A stretch of 10,654 nt of DNA. Source: CAZMRW01 sp964568805 (GTDB taxonomy: Bacteria > Pseudomonadota > Gammaproteobacteria > Methylococcales > Methylomonadaceae). The notes under the pieces were generated by a model. The model was not told the origin of the DNA. It did no database searches and saw only the letters and a list, made by a program, of their open reading frames with translations. The translations under genes and the position numbers were made by a program. Location of the stretch: the NCBI GenBank assembly GCA_964568805.1, contig CAZMRW010000115.1:1-10654 (forward strand). Reading direction: 5' to 3'. Positions within the stretch are counted from its first letter, which is position 1. Each line of letters starts with the position of its first letter. Positions 1 through 6,466 of this stretch are shown here, piece by piece.

Positions 1-34
1 TTGACCTCTATAGCTCTAATTCCGCTCGCTTTAT

Positions 35-1174
35 TTAGTTTTGCAAGTTCCTCGTCTGAAATGTTTTAATTTTTGCAAACGATAAACTCGTATCATCCTT
101 GAGTATTTTAGTCGAAAGAAAAGCGAGGGCATTTTTACCGTCGTCCAGCGGCACCAGTTCCAAATTGGATGATAGGGGTTTATGCCCAATGGCTCCGCTT
201 AGCTCAAGAATCCGATATCGGCTCGTGAGTGCATTCAAAAACTTCATGGCCTGGGCGATGCCAATGATTAATCCGCATTCCTTTTGGGTTGACGGCGCGA
301 CCGACCTCCTGATGTCGGCGTAAGCCGTCAGGCGTTTCAATGCCGGAACCAGCGCTTGACAGTTTTTCAGTTGATCCTGATGCGTTTCAAAATAATCGAC
401 TAATGCCGATGTATCGATATATAAGGCCTGTTCTTCTGTTGGCGCCTGATTGACGCTCTGAGGAAGAAGCTGAGCCGCAGGGTCCCAATAACACAGGGTA
501 AACTCGGAGGACTCATTGTCGAGTTTTATCAGCGGGGCCAGACTCGCTACTGCGACAAACAGATCGGAAATGGCGGTTGGAGAGTATTGATACGCATTAC
601 AGATATAAAAAAGTAATGCATGTTTAAGGACCGCTTCAATCGTGGGTTGATAGACCAGCCCCGGGACTTTATCGTCGATATCGACGGTCAGAAAATGGCC
701 AACGTCGGCCTTGCCATAAAGCTCAGCCAGTTTTTTCCAAAGAGTCAAATCCGGCGCTTCGTAAAACAGGGTATTCCGCTTTATCAGCAAACACAGAATC
801 TGCATCGCCCTGTAGATGGCAAGGGCTCGCTGAGCAGCCGTCGCCGAACGGTCATCGGCCAGTTTGCAATAGGCGATACTCAGTTTTTTAGGCAGCTGGA
901 TGGCGAATGACGTCAATTTTCTGCTCTTTTCCGATGGATTATTCTCGCTTATGGCCATTCGCTCAAGAATATTGGACAGCATCAAAAAAGGTTCCGTCAA
1001 TTTATCCAAAACCGGGAATAGCCGCATGGCGTCGACAGCTTCTTTGGATAATTCGTTGATCATCCGGTTAATCCGGTTAACTTTTTCGGCATGGGGAAGC
1101 CGATCTAAAGTACCCAGCCATTCGTCGACGGACTCGACGGTGAGTTCAAAAGGCAAGACATAGGTATCTGGCAT
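35..1174 (-). CDS. Hypothetical helix-rich protein, C-terminus probably frameshifted
   Basis: I do not recognise this protein with confidence. From the ATG at 1174 the frame gives 379 residues. An upstream TTG at 1207 would add 11 residues, but neither start has a clear Shine-Dalgarno, so the ATG is preferred. The sequence is soluble and mostly helical, with no signal peptide or obvious membrane segment. It has an acidic, Leu-rich N-terminus and a later conserved-looking stretch around IDTSALVDYFE. The layout distantly recalls large gammaproteobacterial proteins that end in a PilZ (c-di-GMP-binding) domain, but no PilZ motif is visible, so this is only a guess. The frame stops at 35-37. Just before that, at the A run complementary to 64-67, the -1 frame opens and stays open to the window edge, reading SDEELAKLNKASGIRAIE. 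The real protein therefore probably continues beyond base 1. The gene is divergent from pilA. Confidence 0.6.
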   Translation of the reverse strand: MPDTYVLPFELTVESVDEWLGTLDRLPHAEKVNRINRMINELSKEAVDAMRLFPVLDKLTEPFLMLSNILERMAISENNPSEKSRKLTSFAIQLPKKLSIAYCKLADDRSATAAQRALAIYRAMQILCLLIKRNTLFYEAPDLTLWKKLAELYGKADVGHFLTVDIDDKVPGLVYQPTIEAVLKHALLFYICNAYQYSPTAISDLFVAVASLAPLIKLDNESSEFTLCYWDPAAQLLPQSVNQAPTEEQALYIDTSALVDYFETHQDQLKNCQALVPALKRLTAYADIRRSVAPSTQKECGLIIGIAQAMKFLNALTSRYRILELSGAIGHKPLSSNLELVPLDDGKNALAFLSTKILKDDTSLSFAKIKTFQTRNLQN

Positions 1175-1341
1175 AGCGGACAATTTGCAATAACGGGTTG
1201 ATTTCAAGGTTTCAGGGCCGACGCCCTCCGGATTGCCAAACGGGAACCCGTCATCAATTGACGTCGTATATACTTTGAGTAGCTGGCCTGAGTCGTTTCA
1301 GACATTACGAATAAGCATAGCACAACAAAAAAACCGCGGAC

Positions 1342-1356
1342 TGACAAATATTGTCA
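1342..1356. promoter_or_regulatory. Palindrome TGACAA-N3-TTGTCA upstream of pilA
   Basis: This is a perfect inverted repeat with 6-bp arms and a 3-bp centre, followed by further GACA/GTCA half-sites up to about 1378. It lies roughly 165-180 bp upstream of the -24 element of the pilA promoter, a reasonable place for an enhancer-type site bound by a sigma-54 activator such as PilR. PilR sites in Pseudomonas contain TGTC-type cores, which makes that assignment possible. Binding is inferred, not shown. It could equally serve the divergent gene on the left. Confidence 0.35.
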
Positions 1357-1423
1357 CAAACCGACATAATAGGGTCAGTTGCAGGCGCCCTCTTCAGAAT
1401 TGATCAAGCCAGTATAGACGCCG

Positions 1424-1446
1424 CCTTTGTTTTTTGCCGACAAAGG
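1424..1446. other. Perfect 7-bp hairpin in the pilA upstream region
   Basis: The arms CCTTTGT (1424-1430) and ACAAAGG (1440-1446) are perfectly complementary around a 9-base loop. No T run follows on either strand, so it is not an intrinsic terminator. It could be an operator or have no role. Apart from this hairpin, the palindrome at 1342 and the promoter at 1519, the 1208-1577 spacer holds nothing I can identify. Confidence 0.3.
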
Positions 1447-1518
1447 TCGCTGCCGAACGCCAGTGTTGGCAGGGGGTTACTGGCTCATGCCTGTTCGATG
1501 AGCGAATGAACCATCAAT

Positions 1519-1534
1519 TGGCATACTAACTGCA
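1519..1534 (+). promoter_or_regulatory. Sigma-54 (-24/-12) promoter of pilA
   Basis: The sequence TGGCAT-N5-CTGCA places the invariant GG (1520-1521) and GC (1532-1533) twelve bases apart, as in the RpoN consensus TGGCAC-N5-TTGCA. Transcription would start near 1545, giving a leader of about 33 nt before the pilA ATG. RpoN/PilR control of pilA is established in Pseudomonas and relatives, so the location supports the call. Confidence 0.75.
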
Positions 1535-1563
1535 TTGTCATGATTGTCTTACCAACCATCAAC

Positions 1564-1570
1564 AAGAGGA
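1564..1570 (+). promoter_or_regulatory. Ribosome binding site of pilA
   Basis: AAGAGGA ends 7 nt before the ATG at 1578. It is the clearest Shine-Dalgarno in the window and fixes the pilA start. Confidence 0.75.
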
Positions 1571-1577
1571 ACTTGAC

Positions 1578-2039
1578 ATGAAAAACATCAATGTAACAAA
1601 ACAGCAGGGTTTTACCCTGATCGAATTAATGATCGTCGTCGCGATCATCGGCATCTTGGCGGCGGTAGCGATTCCGGCGTATCAGGACTATACCGTTCGT
1701 TCCAAAATATCAGAAGTCATCGTCATGACTGAACCGGCCAAACTTGCGGTTGCCGAAACGACTTCTTCTCTCGGCAGTTTGAGTGCCGTCACCTCTGCTA
1801 ACAGCGGCTACACATTTCCAGGCGCTACGGAATATGTCGCTGGTATATCAATAACCGATGCTACTGGTGTAATCACGGCGACAACAACATCAGTCGCTGG
1901 TAAACTTCCAACTGATGTTCTAGGCAAGACATTGATACTTACTCCAACACAAATTGGTACTACCGGCCAACTTACCTGGTCCTGCAAAAATGCTACTGCA
2001 ACAATACCTATCAAGTACCTGCCAGCCAGTTGCCGTTAA
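1578..2039 (+). CDS. pilA: Type IV major pilin precursor (PilA)
   Basis: This 153-residue type IVa pilin is the structural subunit of type IV pili, which serve twitching motility, attachment and DNA uptake. It has a short basic leader ending in QQG. The prepilin peptidase (PilD) would cut after Gly11, leaving mature Phe1 (then N-methylated) and the essential Glu5 (Glu16 of the precursor). The hydrophobic helix TLIELMIVVAIIGILAAVAI follows and anchors the subunit in the inner membrane and in the fibre core. Cys136 and Cys152 bound the usual C-terminal disulfide (D) loop. Residues of roughly 100-110 are rich in Thr. Start, leader and length are all typical. A strong RBS and a sigma-54-type promoter lie upstream, and a terminator follows directly. 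The next gene on the same strand may encode a pilin-modifying enzyme. Confidence 0.96.
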   Translation: MKNINVTKQQGFTLIELMIVVAIIGILAAVAIPAYQDYTVRSKISEVIVMTEPAKLAVAETTSSLGSLSAVTSANSGYTFPGATEYVAGISITDATGVITATTTSVAGKLPTDVLGKTLILTPTQIGTTGQLTWSCKNATATIPIKYLPASCR

Positions 2040-2064
2040 GCCATTCGGCATAATCTGAAAAAAT

Positions 2065-2098
2065 AAAGCCGCCCCAGGGAAGCCCGGGGCGGCTTTTT
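2065..2098 (+). terminator. Intrinsic terminator after pilA
   Basis: AAAGCCGCCCC (2065-2075) pairs perfectly with GGGGCGGCTTT (2086-2096), an 11-bp stem with a GC-rich core ending in T5 (2094-2098). It starts 26 bases after the pilA stop. It should separate the pilin transcript from the downstream membrane-protein gene or allow only limited read-through. Confidence 0.93.
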
Positions 2099-2124
2099 GC
2101 TGCCATGCATTCCCGTTGATTTTC

Positions 2125-2144
2125 GACAATTATCAGATATTGTC
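2125..2144. promoter_or_regulatory. Inverted repeat GACAAT-N8-ATTGTC before the membrane-protein gene
   Basis: The 6-bp arms are perfect. The right side contains ATATTGTCA (2137-2145), a 9-mer also present at the palindrome upstream of pilA (1348-1356). It sits 57 bp before the start codon of the next gene and after the pilA terminator, so it could be an operator for that gene. The regulatory role is inferred. Confidence 0.3.
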
Positions 2145-2201
2145 ATTCCACTACTGAATGTGAATCAGGCCCACTATTTCACCGCCTTATAAGACAAGTT
2201 T

Positions 2202-4157
2202 ATGACTACTGTCAGCCAACTACGACATCATTTGACCCTCGCCCCCTTGTGCGTGGGAATAATTTTAGCGGTTGCTGTCTATTGGCCTGGACTGCTCGGG
2301 TCCTTTTTTTTTGATGATCAGATCAATATTTTATTGCGGGAAGGAGTGCAACTTAAAAAACTGACATTAGAATCCATCCGTCTGGCTCTGGAAAGCGGCA
2401 TTGCCGGTCCATTGGGGAGACCGATCAGCCAGTTGAGCTTCGCTCTTAATTACTATTTTTCTGGATTTGATCCCTTCGCGTTCAAGCTGACCAATCTGTT
2501 TATACATAGCCTGAACGGCCTGCTGGTTTATCTGATTACCGTGCGCTTGCTCGTGGCAACCCGGCATAAACAGATCCACGAAAATACACAACTATTGGCG
2601 GCTATGGTCGCGGCAGCCTGGCTGCTGCATCCGATCCAATTGACCGCGGTGCTGTATGTCGTGCAGCGCATGACGAGTTTATCGTCGCTGTTTCTCTTTT
2701 CTGGCTTTTTGCTGCATATTTCTGCGCGTGAGAGCGATATTCACGGAAAAGCCGGGATATACCTTTTATTGATTGCATGGCTGGTGCTCTGGCCATTGTC
2801 GGTCTTTACCAAGGAATCGGGCATCTTGTTTTTCGGATATGTTGCCGCCTATGAATTGATCATACGGCGCAGCCGCCGCCAGGGCCTGGACCCATCTGCG
2901 CGGATATTGCAATGGCTGTGCATCGCCTTACTGGCCGGTGCTGCGATATATTTCCTGACCCCAACCGGCAGCCAGTGGCTGCTGGGCGGTTACGGTTCTC
3001 GTTCGTTTAACCTGAGCGAGCGCCTGCTTACCGAGGCCAGGGTGCTTTGGAACTATCTCGGCCTGATCGCCCTGCCGCGACTGGAGGCGTTCGCGCTGCA
3101 CCATGACGACATCGTCATTTCCACCGGGATGTTAACACCGTGGACGACCCTGCCTGCTCTTTTGGGAATTATCGGTTTGATTCTGTCGGCCTGGCTGGCA
3201 AGAAAACGCCAGCCTCTTATGGCATTCGGCATCGCCTGGTTTCTGGTTGCCCATAGCCTGGAGTCGACGGTTATAGCTCTCGAAATAGCCCATGAACACC
3301 GAAATTATGTCGGCCTGTTAGGCATTCTGCTGCTTGCGGTTGCATTTTTGCGCATGCTGGACAAGCGAAAGACCCTGCAGTCGGCCTTGGCCGGCCTGAT
3401 GATCCTCCTGCTTGCCTACAGCGGCTTTATTTCTGCCCTGCGCGCCCATCAATATGGAGATGAAATCAGGCGGACGCAACTGGAATCCCAGAGTCACCCG
3501 TTGTCGGCGCGCAGTAACTACGAATTGGCGCAGGCGTTGGTTCCCATCACGATGACCGGTGAGATTGGCGAAATACGGGCCGCCCTGGCCCGCAAACACT
3601 ATGAGCTTACGATTAAACTGGAACCTGCGGACAAAATGGGTTTTCTGGGATTGATGCATCTGAACTGCCTGACCAACCGACAAATCGAGCCCAACTGGAT
3701 AGACGAACTGGCCTTACGCCTGGAAAAATCGAGGTTCGCACCCAGAGACCATACGGTAATGTTCGTTATGAAGGAATTGATGATTGCCCGAACGCTCTGC
3801 CTGAAAAGCTCAGATGTGCATCGTCTCTTCAACGCATCCATAGCCAATACGACGGTAAATCCCGATACTCGCGCCTTGCTTTATTCCTGGCTGGCCGATT
3901 ATCTGATTTTACATGAAAAGAATCTGCCCGACGCCAAGCAGGCATTAAGCAAAGCGCTGGCCATCTACCCTGCAAATACCAGCAATCAGTTAAAATGGGC
4001 GCAATTGTTATTCCTAGATGGACGCAAGGAGGAGGCCTTAACACAGTTAAAAAATTTAAAGGAGTCCGAGCTCATCGCATCGGAGAAAAAAACCTATGCC
4101 TTGCTGCTGGCTTGTACGGAAGGTCAGGAATCAAGTTGCCTGGAAATGCAAAAATGA
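2202..4157 (+). CDS. Polytopic membrane protein with C-terminal TPR, TMTC/GT-C glycosyltransferase-like
   Basis: The protein has 651 residues. Residues 1 to about 415 hold around ten hydrophobic segments, and the rest is soluble and helical. Signature spots match bacterial and eukaryotic TMTC-type GT-C proteins: an Asp pair in a first periplasmic loop (FFFDDQ, Asp38-Asp39, a position where GT-C enzymes keep catalytic acids), HPIQLTAVLYVVQRMTSLSS (143-162), TKESGILFF (203-211) and EHRNYVGLLG (365-374). The C-terminal part carries TPR-like helices, clearest at about 575-625. Such proteins transfer sugars from polyprenyl-linked donors at the membrane, but the substrate here is unknown. Its position directly after pilA recalls pilin glycosyltransferase genes (TfpO/PglL) placed beside pilins, so pilin O-glycosylation is a reasonable inference. 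The ATG at 2202 has only a weak upstream AAGACAAG. A REP element begins 4 bases after the stop. Confidence 0.75.
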   Translation: MTTVSQLRHHLTLAPLCVGIILAVAVYWPGLLGSFFFDDQINILLREGVQLKKLTLESIRLALESGIAGPLGRPISQLSFALNYYFSGFDPFAFKLTNLFIHSLNGLLVYLITVRLLVATRHKQIHENTQLLAAMVAAAWLLHPIQLTAVLYVVQRMTSLSSLFLFSGFLLHISARESDIHGKAGIYLLLIAWLVLWPLSVFTKESGILFFGYVAAYELIIRRSRRQGLDPSARILQWLCIALLAGAAIYFLTPTGSQWLLGGYGSRSFNLSERLLTEARVLWNYLGLIALPRLEAFALHHDDIVISTGMLTPWTTLPALLGIIGLILSAWLARKRQPLMAFGIAWFLVAHSLESTVIALEIAHEHRNYVGLLGILLLAVAFLRMLDKRKTLQSALAGLMILLLAYSGFISALRAHQYGDEIRRTQLESQSHPLSARSNYELAQALVPITMTGEIGEIRAALARKHYELTIKLEPADKMGFLGLMHLNCLTNRQIEPNWIDELALRLEKSRFAPRDHTVMFVMKELMIARTLCLKSSDVHRLFNASIANTTVNPDTRALLYSWLADYLILHEKNLPDAKQALSKALAIYPANTSNQLKWAQLLFLDGRKEEALTQLKNLKESELIASEKKTYALLLACTEGQESSCLEMQK

Positions 4158-4161
4158 AAAT

Positions 4162-4192
4162 GTAGGGTGCAATAGCGTGAGCGTATTGCACC
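4162..4192 (+). repeat. REP sequence 1 (GTAG + hairpin)
   Basis: The tetranucleotide GTAG (4162-4165) is followed by GGTGCAATA (4166-4174), a 9-base loop and TATTGCACC (4184-4192), a perfect 9-bp stem. GTAG 5' of a short hairpin is the known hallmark of REPs mobilised by RAYT transposases, and a RAYT gene lies downstream. Confidence 0.85.
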
Positions 4193-4290
4193 TTGAGGAT
4201 ATGGTGATGGTATTTGACGCATGGCAACTTGAACAATGGGGAATATATTGCAAGATGATGGGTTATGGAGCAACAAAAATTTATTGATCA

Positions 4291-4321
4291 GGCGGAATAC
4301 GCTATCGCTATTCCACCCTAC
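4291..4321 (-). repeat. REP sequence 2 (inverted partner)
   Basis: On the minus strand this reads GTAG (4321-4318), then GGTGGAATA, a loop and TATTCCGCC, a stem with one G-T wobble. With REP 1 it forms an oppositely oriented pair of the BIME type, separated by about 100 bp without recognisable content. The matching REP of the second copy should lie in the assembly gap. Confidence 0.82.
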
Positions 4322-4361
4322 GAAAAAACGAAACTTTTCGCATGAAAAATGAGGCAAACTG

Positions 4362-4411
4362 GTGTCGGATTATCGACGTTATCGCGTCGCAGGGGGAACT
4401 TATTTCTTCAC
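4362..4411 (+). pseudogene. Truncated RAYT 5' fragment
   Basis: A GTG start with GAGG at 4351-4354 opens a frame matching the first 17 residues of the intact RAYT (MSDYRRYRV, then GGTYFFT). One residue differs: Ala10 here against Glu10 in the intact gene. Identity stops after TTCTTCAC at 4411, and four bases later the next GTAG/REP begins, so the rest of the gene is missing. It is a remnant of duplication or insertion, not a functional gene. Confidence 0.85.
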
Positions 4412-4415
4412 AGAC

Positions 4416-4446
4416 GTAGGGTGCAATAGCGTGAGCGTATTGCACC
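4416..4446 (+). repeat. REP sequence 3 (second copy of REP 1)
   Basis: This is identical to the REP at 4162-4192, including GTAG (4416-4419) and the 9-bp stem. It abuts the truncated RAYT fragment and continues into the 100-N gap together with the same flanking sequence as REP 1. Confidence 0.85.
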
Positions 4447-4470
4447 TTGAGGATATGGTGATGGTATTTG

Positions 4471-4570
4471 NNNNNNNNNNNNNNNNNNNNNNNNNNNNNN
4501 NNNNNNNNNNNNNNNNNNNNNNNNNNNNNNNNNNNNNNNNNNNNNNNNNNNNNNNNNNNNNNNNNNNNNN
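4471..4570. other. Assembly gap (100 N) in the second repeat copy
   Basis: Exactly 100 N, the usual placeholder length. The first repeat copy has 116 bases (4217-4332) between the same flanking sequences, so the true gap is probably 116 bp and should contain a fourth, inverted REP. Confidence 0.9.
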
Positions 4571-4599
4571 ACTTTTCGCATGAAAAATGAGGCAAACTG

Positions 4600-5136
4600 G
4601 TGTCGGATTATCGACGTTATCGCGTTGAAGGGGGAACTTATTTCTTCACGGTTAACTTGCTGGAGCGATCTCCAAACGATTTGCTGATTCGAAATATTGA
4701 GCTGCTTCGTACGGTGGTGGCCAAGGTGCGACAAAAACGACCCTTCCATATCGATGCCTGGGTAGTATTACCTGACCACCTGCATTGCGTATGGACATTG
4801 CCACCCGGCGATGATGATTTTACCAACCGCTGGCGGTTGATCAAACAAGGTTTCTCAAAAGCCTTGCCCATTACTGAACGACGCTCAAAGGTGCGCATCG
4901 CACGTGGTGAACGCGGCCTGTGGCAACGCCGGTTTTGGGAGCATGTGATTCGCGATGACCGTGATTATGCGGCACACATTGATTATTGCCATATCAATCC
5001 GCTTAAACACGGCTACGTGCAACGGGTTGCGGATTGGCCTTACTCGACGTTCCATCGTGATGTCGAACGTGGCCTTTATCCTCTTGATTGGGCAGGTGAA
5101 CTTGAAACTGTGTTGGAGACGGGCGAATTAATATGA
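4600..5136 (+). CDS. REP-associated tyrosine transposase (RAYT, Y1/IS200-like)
   Basis: This 178-residue single-domain transposase belongs to the Y1_Tnp/TnpA_REP family, enzymes that bind REP hairpins and cleave single-stranded DNA near GTAG. The HUH metal-binding pair is His60 and His62 in PDHLHCVWTLP. The catalytic tyrosine is Tyr129 in HIDYCHINPLKHG. The family motifs RFWEH (111-115) and a final WPYSTFHR (146-153) are present, and the length is normal, so it looks intact. The start is GTG with GAGG at 4589-4592, eight bases away, and the same start and SD appear in the upstream truncated copy. GTAG-REPs upstream in both orientations are the expected substrate. No REP was recognised on its downstream side. 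It runs convergently toward the minus-strand kinase cluster. Confidence 0.93.
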   Translation: MSDYRRYRVEGGTYFFTVNLLERSPNDLLIRNIELLRTVVAKVRQKRPFHIDAWVVLPDHLHCVWTLPPGDDDFTNRWRLIKQGFSKALPITERRSKVRIARGERGLWQRRFWEHVIRDDRDYAAHIDYCHINPLKHGYVQRVADWPYSTFHRDVERGLYPLDWAGELETVLETGELI

Positions 5137-5216
5137 ACAGTAATAGGTAAGTTCAGCGTAGCCCAGATTTGATCGGTGGTCAGCCCCGATAAATCACCCC
5201 CAAACCACACGCTCAT

Positions 5217-5342
5217 TTACCTTACCGGGTGGTATTTATGCCCGCATTCATGATCGACTTCGCCGAAAAGCCCAACGCGCCCGAACAGTACCAGGCCCAG
5301 GCCGATAACGAAATTACGGCGGACGACATACGCTGCGCCCAT
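5217..5342 (-). CDS. Small membrane peptide ORF coupled to the kinase gene
   Basis: This is a 41-residue frame too short for standard gene calling. Its ATG overlaps the kinase stop by one base (TGATG), an arrangement typical of translational coupling. The peptide has two arginines (RRN) before a hydrophobic stretch FVIGLGLVLFG and ends in a His/Cys-containing tail, EVDHECGHKYHP. It could be a single-pass membrane peptide with the N-terminus inside. I recognise no family. It may instead be the surviving 5' end of a longer gene interrupted by the RAYT element, or chance. Its stop at 5217-5219 lies 80 bp past the RAYT stop. The intervening 5137-5216 holds nothing I can identify. Confidence 0.4.
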   Translation of the reverse strand: MGAAYVVRRNFVIGLGLVLFGRVGLFGEVDHECGHKYHPVR

Positions 5343-6466
5343 CAGGTTGTTTTGTCGTCCGGCAATATACGCTCGATCATACTTTTAATGGCAAACTCCT
5401 GCGCGATGATACTTTCACACAAGCGGAATTGTTCGACTGCCCGCTGCAGGTTCTGTCCGGGCGCGGTCACCTTAAAATAGCGATCGCCTTCGAGATAATC
5501 GGTATAAAACCTGAGCCCCAGTTCGAACGGGATCAGCCGTATCGCGGGATACAGATAACGGTAATCCTGCTCTGAAAAGAAGGTCCCGACTTCAGCCAGG
5601 TAGCTCTCCAGGATGGCCGCACCTGTTTCCAGATCGAAATCGGCGGTTTCGGCGACCAGGCAGCAGGAGCGCAAGCAATCCCCGATATCGTAATGCAGGA
5701 GACCCGGTTTGACGGTATCGAGATCGATGATACTGACAATCTTTTTGCTGGTTTTATCAAACAGAAAATTATTCAATTTGGGGTCGCCATGGATAATCCT
5801 GGATCTGAGCAGCCCCTGGCGTTTTGCCGACTCCAGATCATCGGCGATACGTTCGTGACTGGCGATAAAATCCGAACAATACCGGCTTTCTTCCGTTATC
5901 GGCGCTTGCATGGCTTGAGTCAGAACCTGGCGATACCGGCCAAGATAAGCTGGCGTGACATGAAATCCGGGGAGGGTATCTTGCATCAGCGCAGGATCCA
6001 GGTCGCTCACCAACAGGTGAAACTGGCCCAATGCAAATCCGACCTGTCTGGCGTCGCCGAGTCCCCTTAAGGTCTCCAGGCTTTCGGTATTGGCGATATA
6101 ACTCAGCGCCCGCCATATCTCGCCCTGTTGATCCTGAAAATGCGCGCCGCCGGATGGGGTCGTTATAATGTCGGGAATTTGCAGGCTGATCGACTGGCGT
6201 TTTTTTTGCTGGATATGCCGTGCCATCGTCATCAGGTTTGCCATAATCTGTTCGGGCTCGGGAAATACCCGTCGATTGATTCGCTGCAGAATGAATGAGA
6301 ACGAACCGCTGCTAACCAGAAACGTATCATTGATCAGGCCATTGCCTAAAGGCTTGATGTCTGAAATGGCCTGGCCTTTCGCAAATTGACGGGCGATGTC
6401 GAGTAACATGGTCGCTGTCTGCCTAGAGCGATTGTCGCCCGTCACAGGGCACATCAATCCGTCCAT
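5342..6466 (-). CDS. APH-family sugar kinase, NahK (N-acetylhexosamine 1-kinase)-like
   Basis: The product has 374 residues with a protein-kinase-like aminoglycoside phosphotransferase fold. The N-lobe loop is PLGNGLINDTFLV (39-51). The Brenner motif HGDPKLNNFLFD (226-237) carries catalytic Asp228 and metal-binding Asn233, and the metal Asp is in IIDLDTVKPG (246-255), followed by HYDIGD (258-263). These variants (GLINDTF, DPKLNN, IDLDTV-PG) match the NahK/LnpB subgroup, which phosphorylates N-acetylhexosamines at C1, better than antibiotic-modifying APHs. A role in GlcNAc/GalNAc salvage or cell-wall sugar activation is therefore likely, but the substrate is not determined. The ATG directly follows the rdgB TGA with no gap, and GGAAG lies about 11 nt upstream inside rdgB. 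An internal Met20 start has no SD. The gene is co-transcribed with rdgB and overlaps a small downstream ORF. Confidence 0.82.
   Translation of the reverse strand: MDGLMCPVTGDNRSRQTATMLLDIARQFAKGQAISDIKPLGNGLINDTFLVSSGSFSFILQRINRRVFPEPEQIMANLMTMARHIQQKKRQSISLQIPDIITTPSGGAHFQDQQGEIWRALSYIANTESLETLRGLGDARQVGFALGQFHLLVSDLDPALMQDTLPGFHVTPAYLGRYRQVLTQAMQAPITEESRYCSDFIASHERIADDLESAKRQGLLRSRIIHGDPKLNNFLFDKTSKKIVSIIDLDTVKPGLLHYDIGDCLRSCCLVAETADFDLETGAAILESYLAEVGTFFSEQDYRYLYPAIRLIPFELGLRFYTDYLEGDRYFKVTAPGQNLQRAVEQFRLCESIIAQEFAIKSMIERILPDDKTT

Larger units (their letters stand above)
4162..4415 (+). repeat. First copy of a REP-REP-RAYT 5' unit (254 bp)
   Basis: The unit runs from GTAG through an inverted REP to the first 17 RAYT codons. 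A second copy begins at 4416, again exactly at GTAG, and continues through the gap into the intact RAYT. Sequences visible in both copies are the same at 4162-4216 versus 4416-4470. They nearly match at 4333-4411 versus 4571-4649, with two substitutions seen in the RAYT codons. Confidence 0.85.

Noticed and set aside
4193..4290. Possible small gene or CRISPR-like repeat between the REP pair
   Set aside because: The repetition is explained by the duplicated REP/RAYT unit. There are no regularly spaced direct repeats with unique spacers and no convincing ORF.
5080..5216. Minus-strand frame after the small ORF (ATG directly after its TAA)
   Set aside because: It overlaps the end of the RAYT gene antisense, is under 50 codons and has no supporting signal.
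5229..5480. Plus-strand ORF of 83 codons downstream of the RAYT
   Set aside because: It overlaps the 3' end of the well-supported kinase gene antisense, has no RBS, and its sequence resembles no protein I know.
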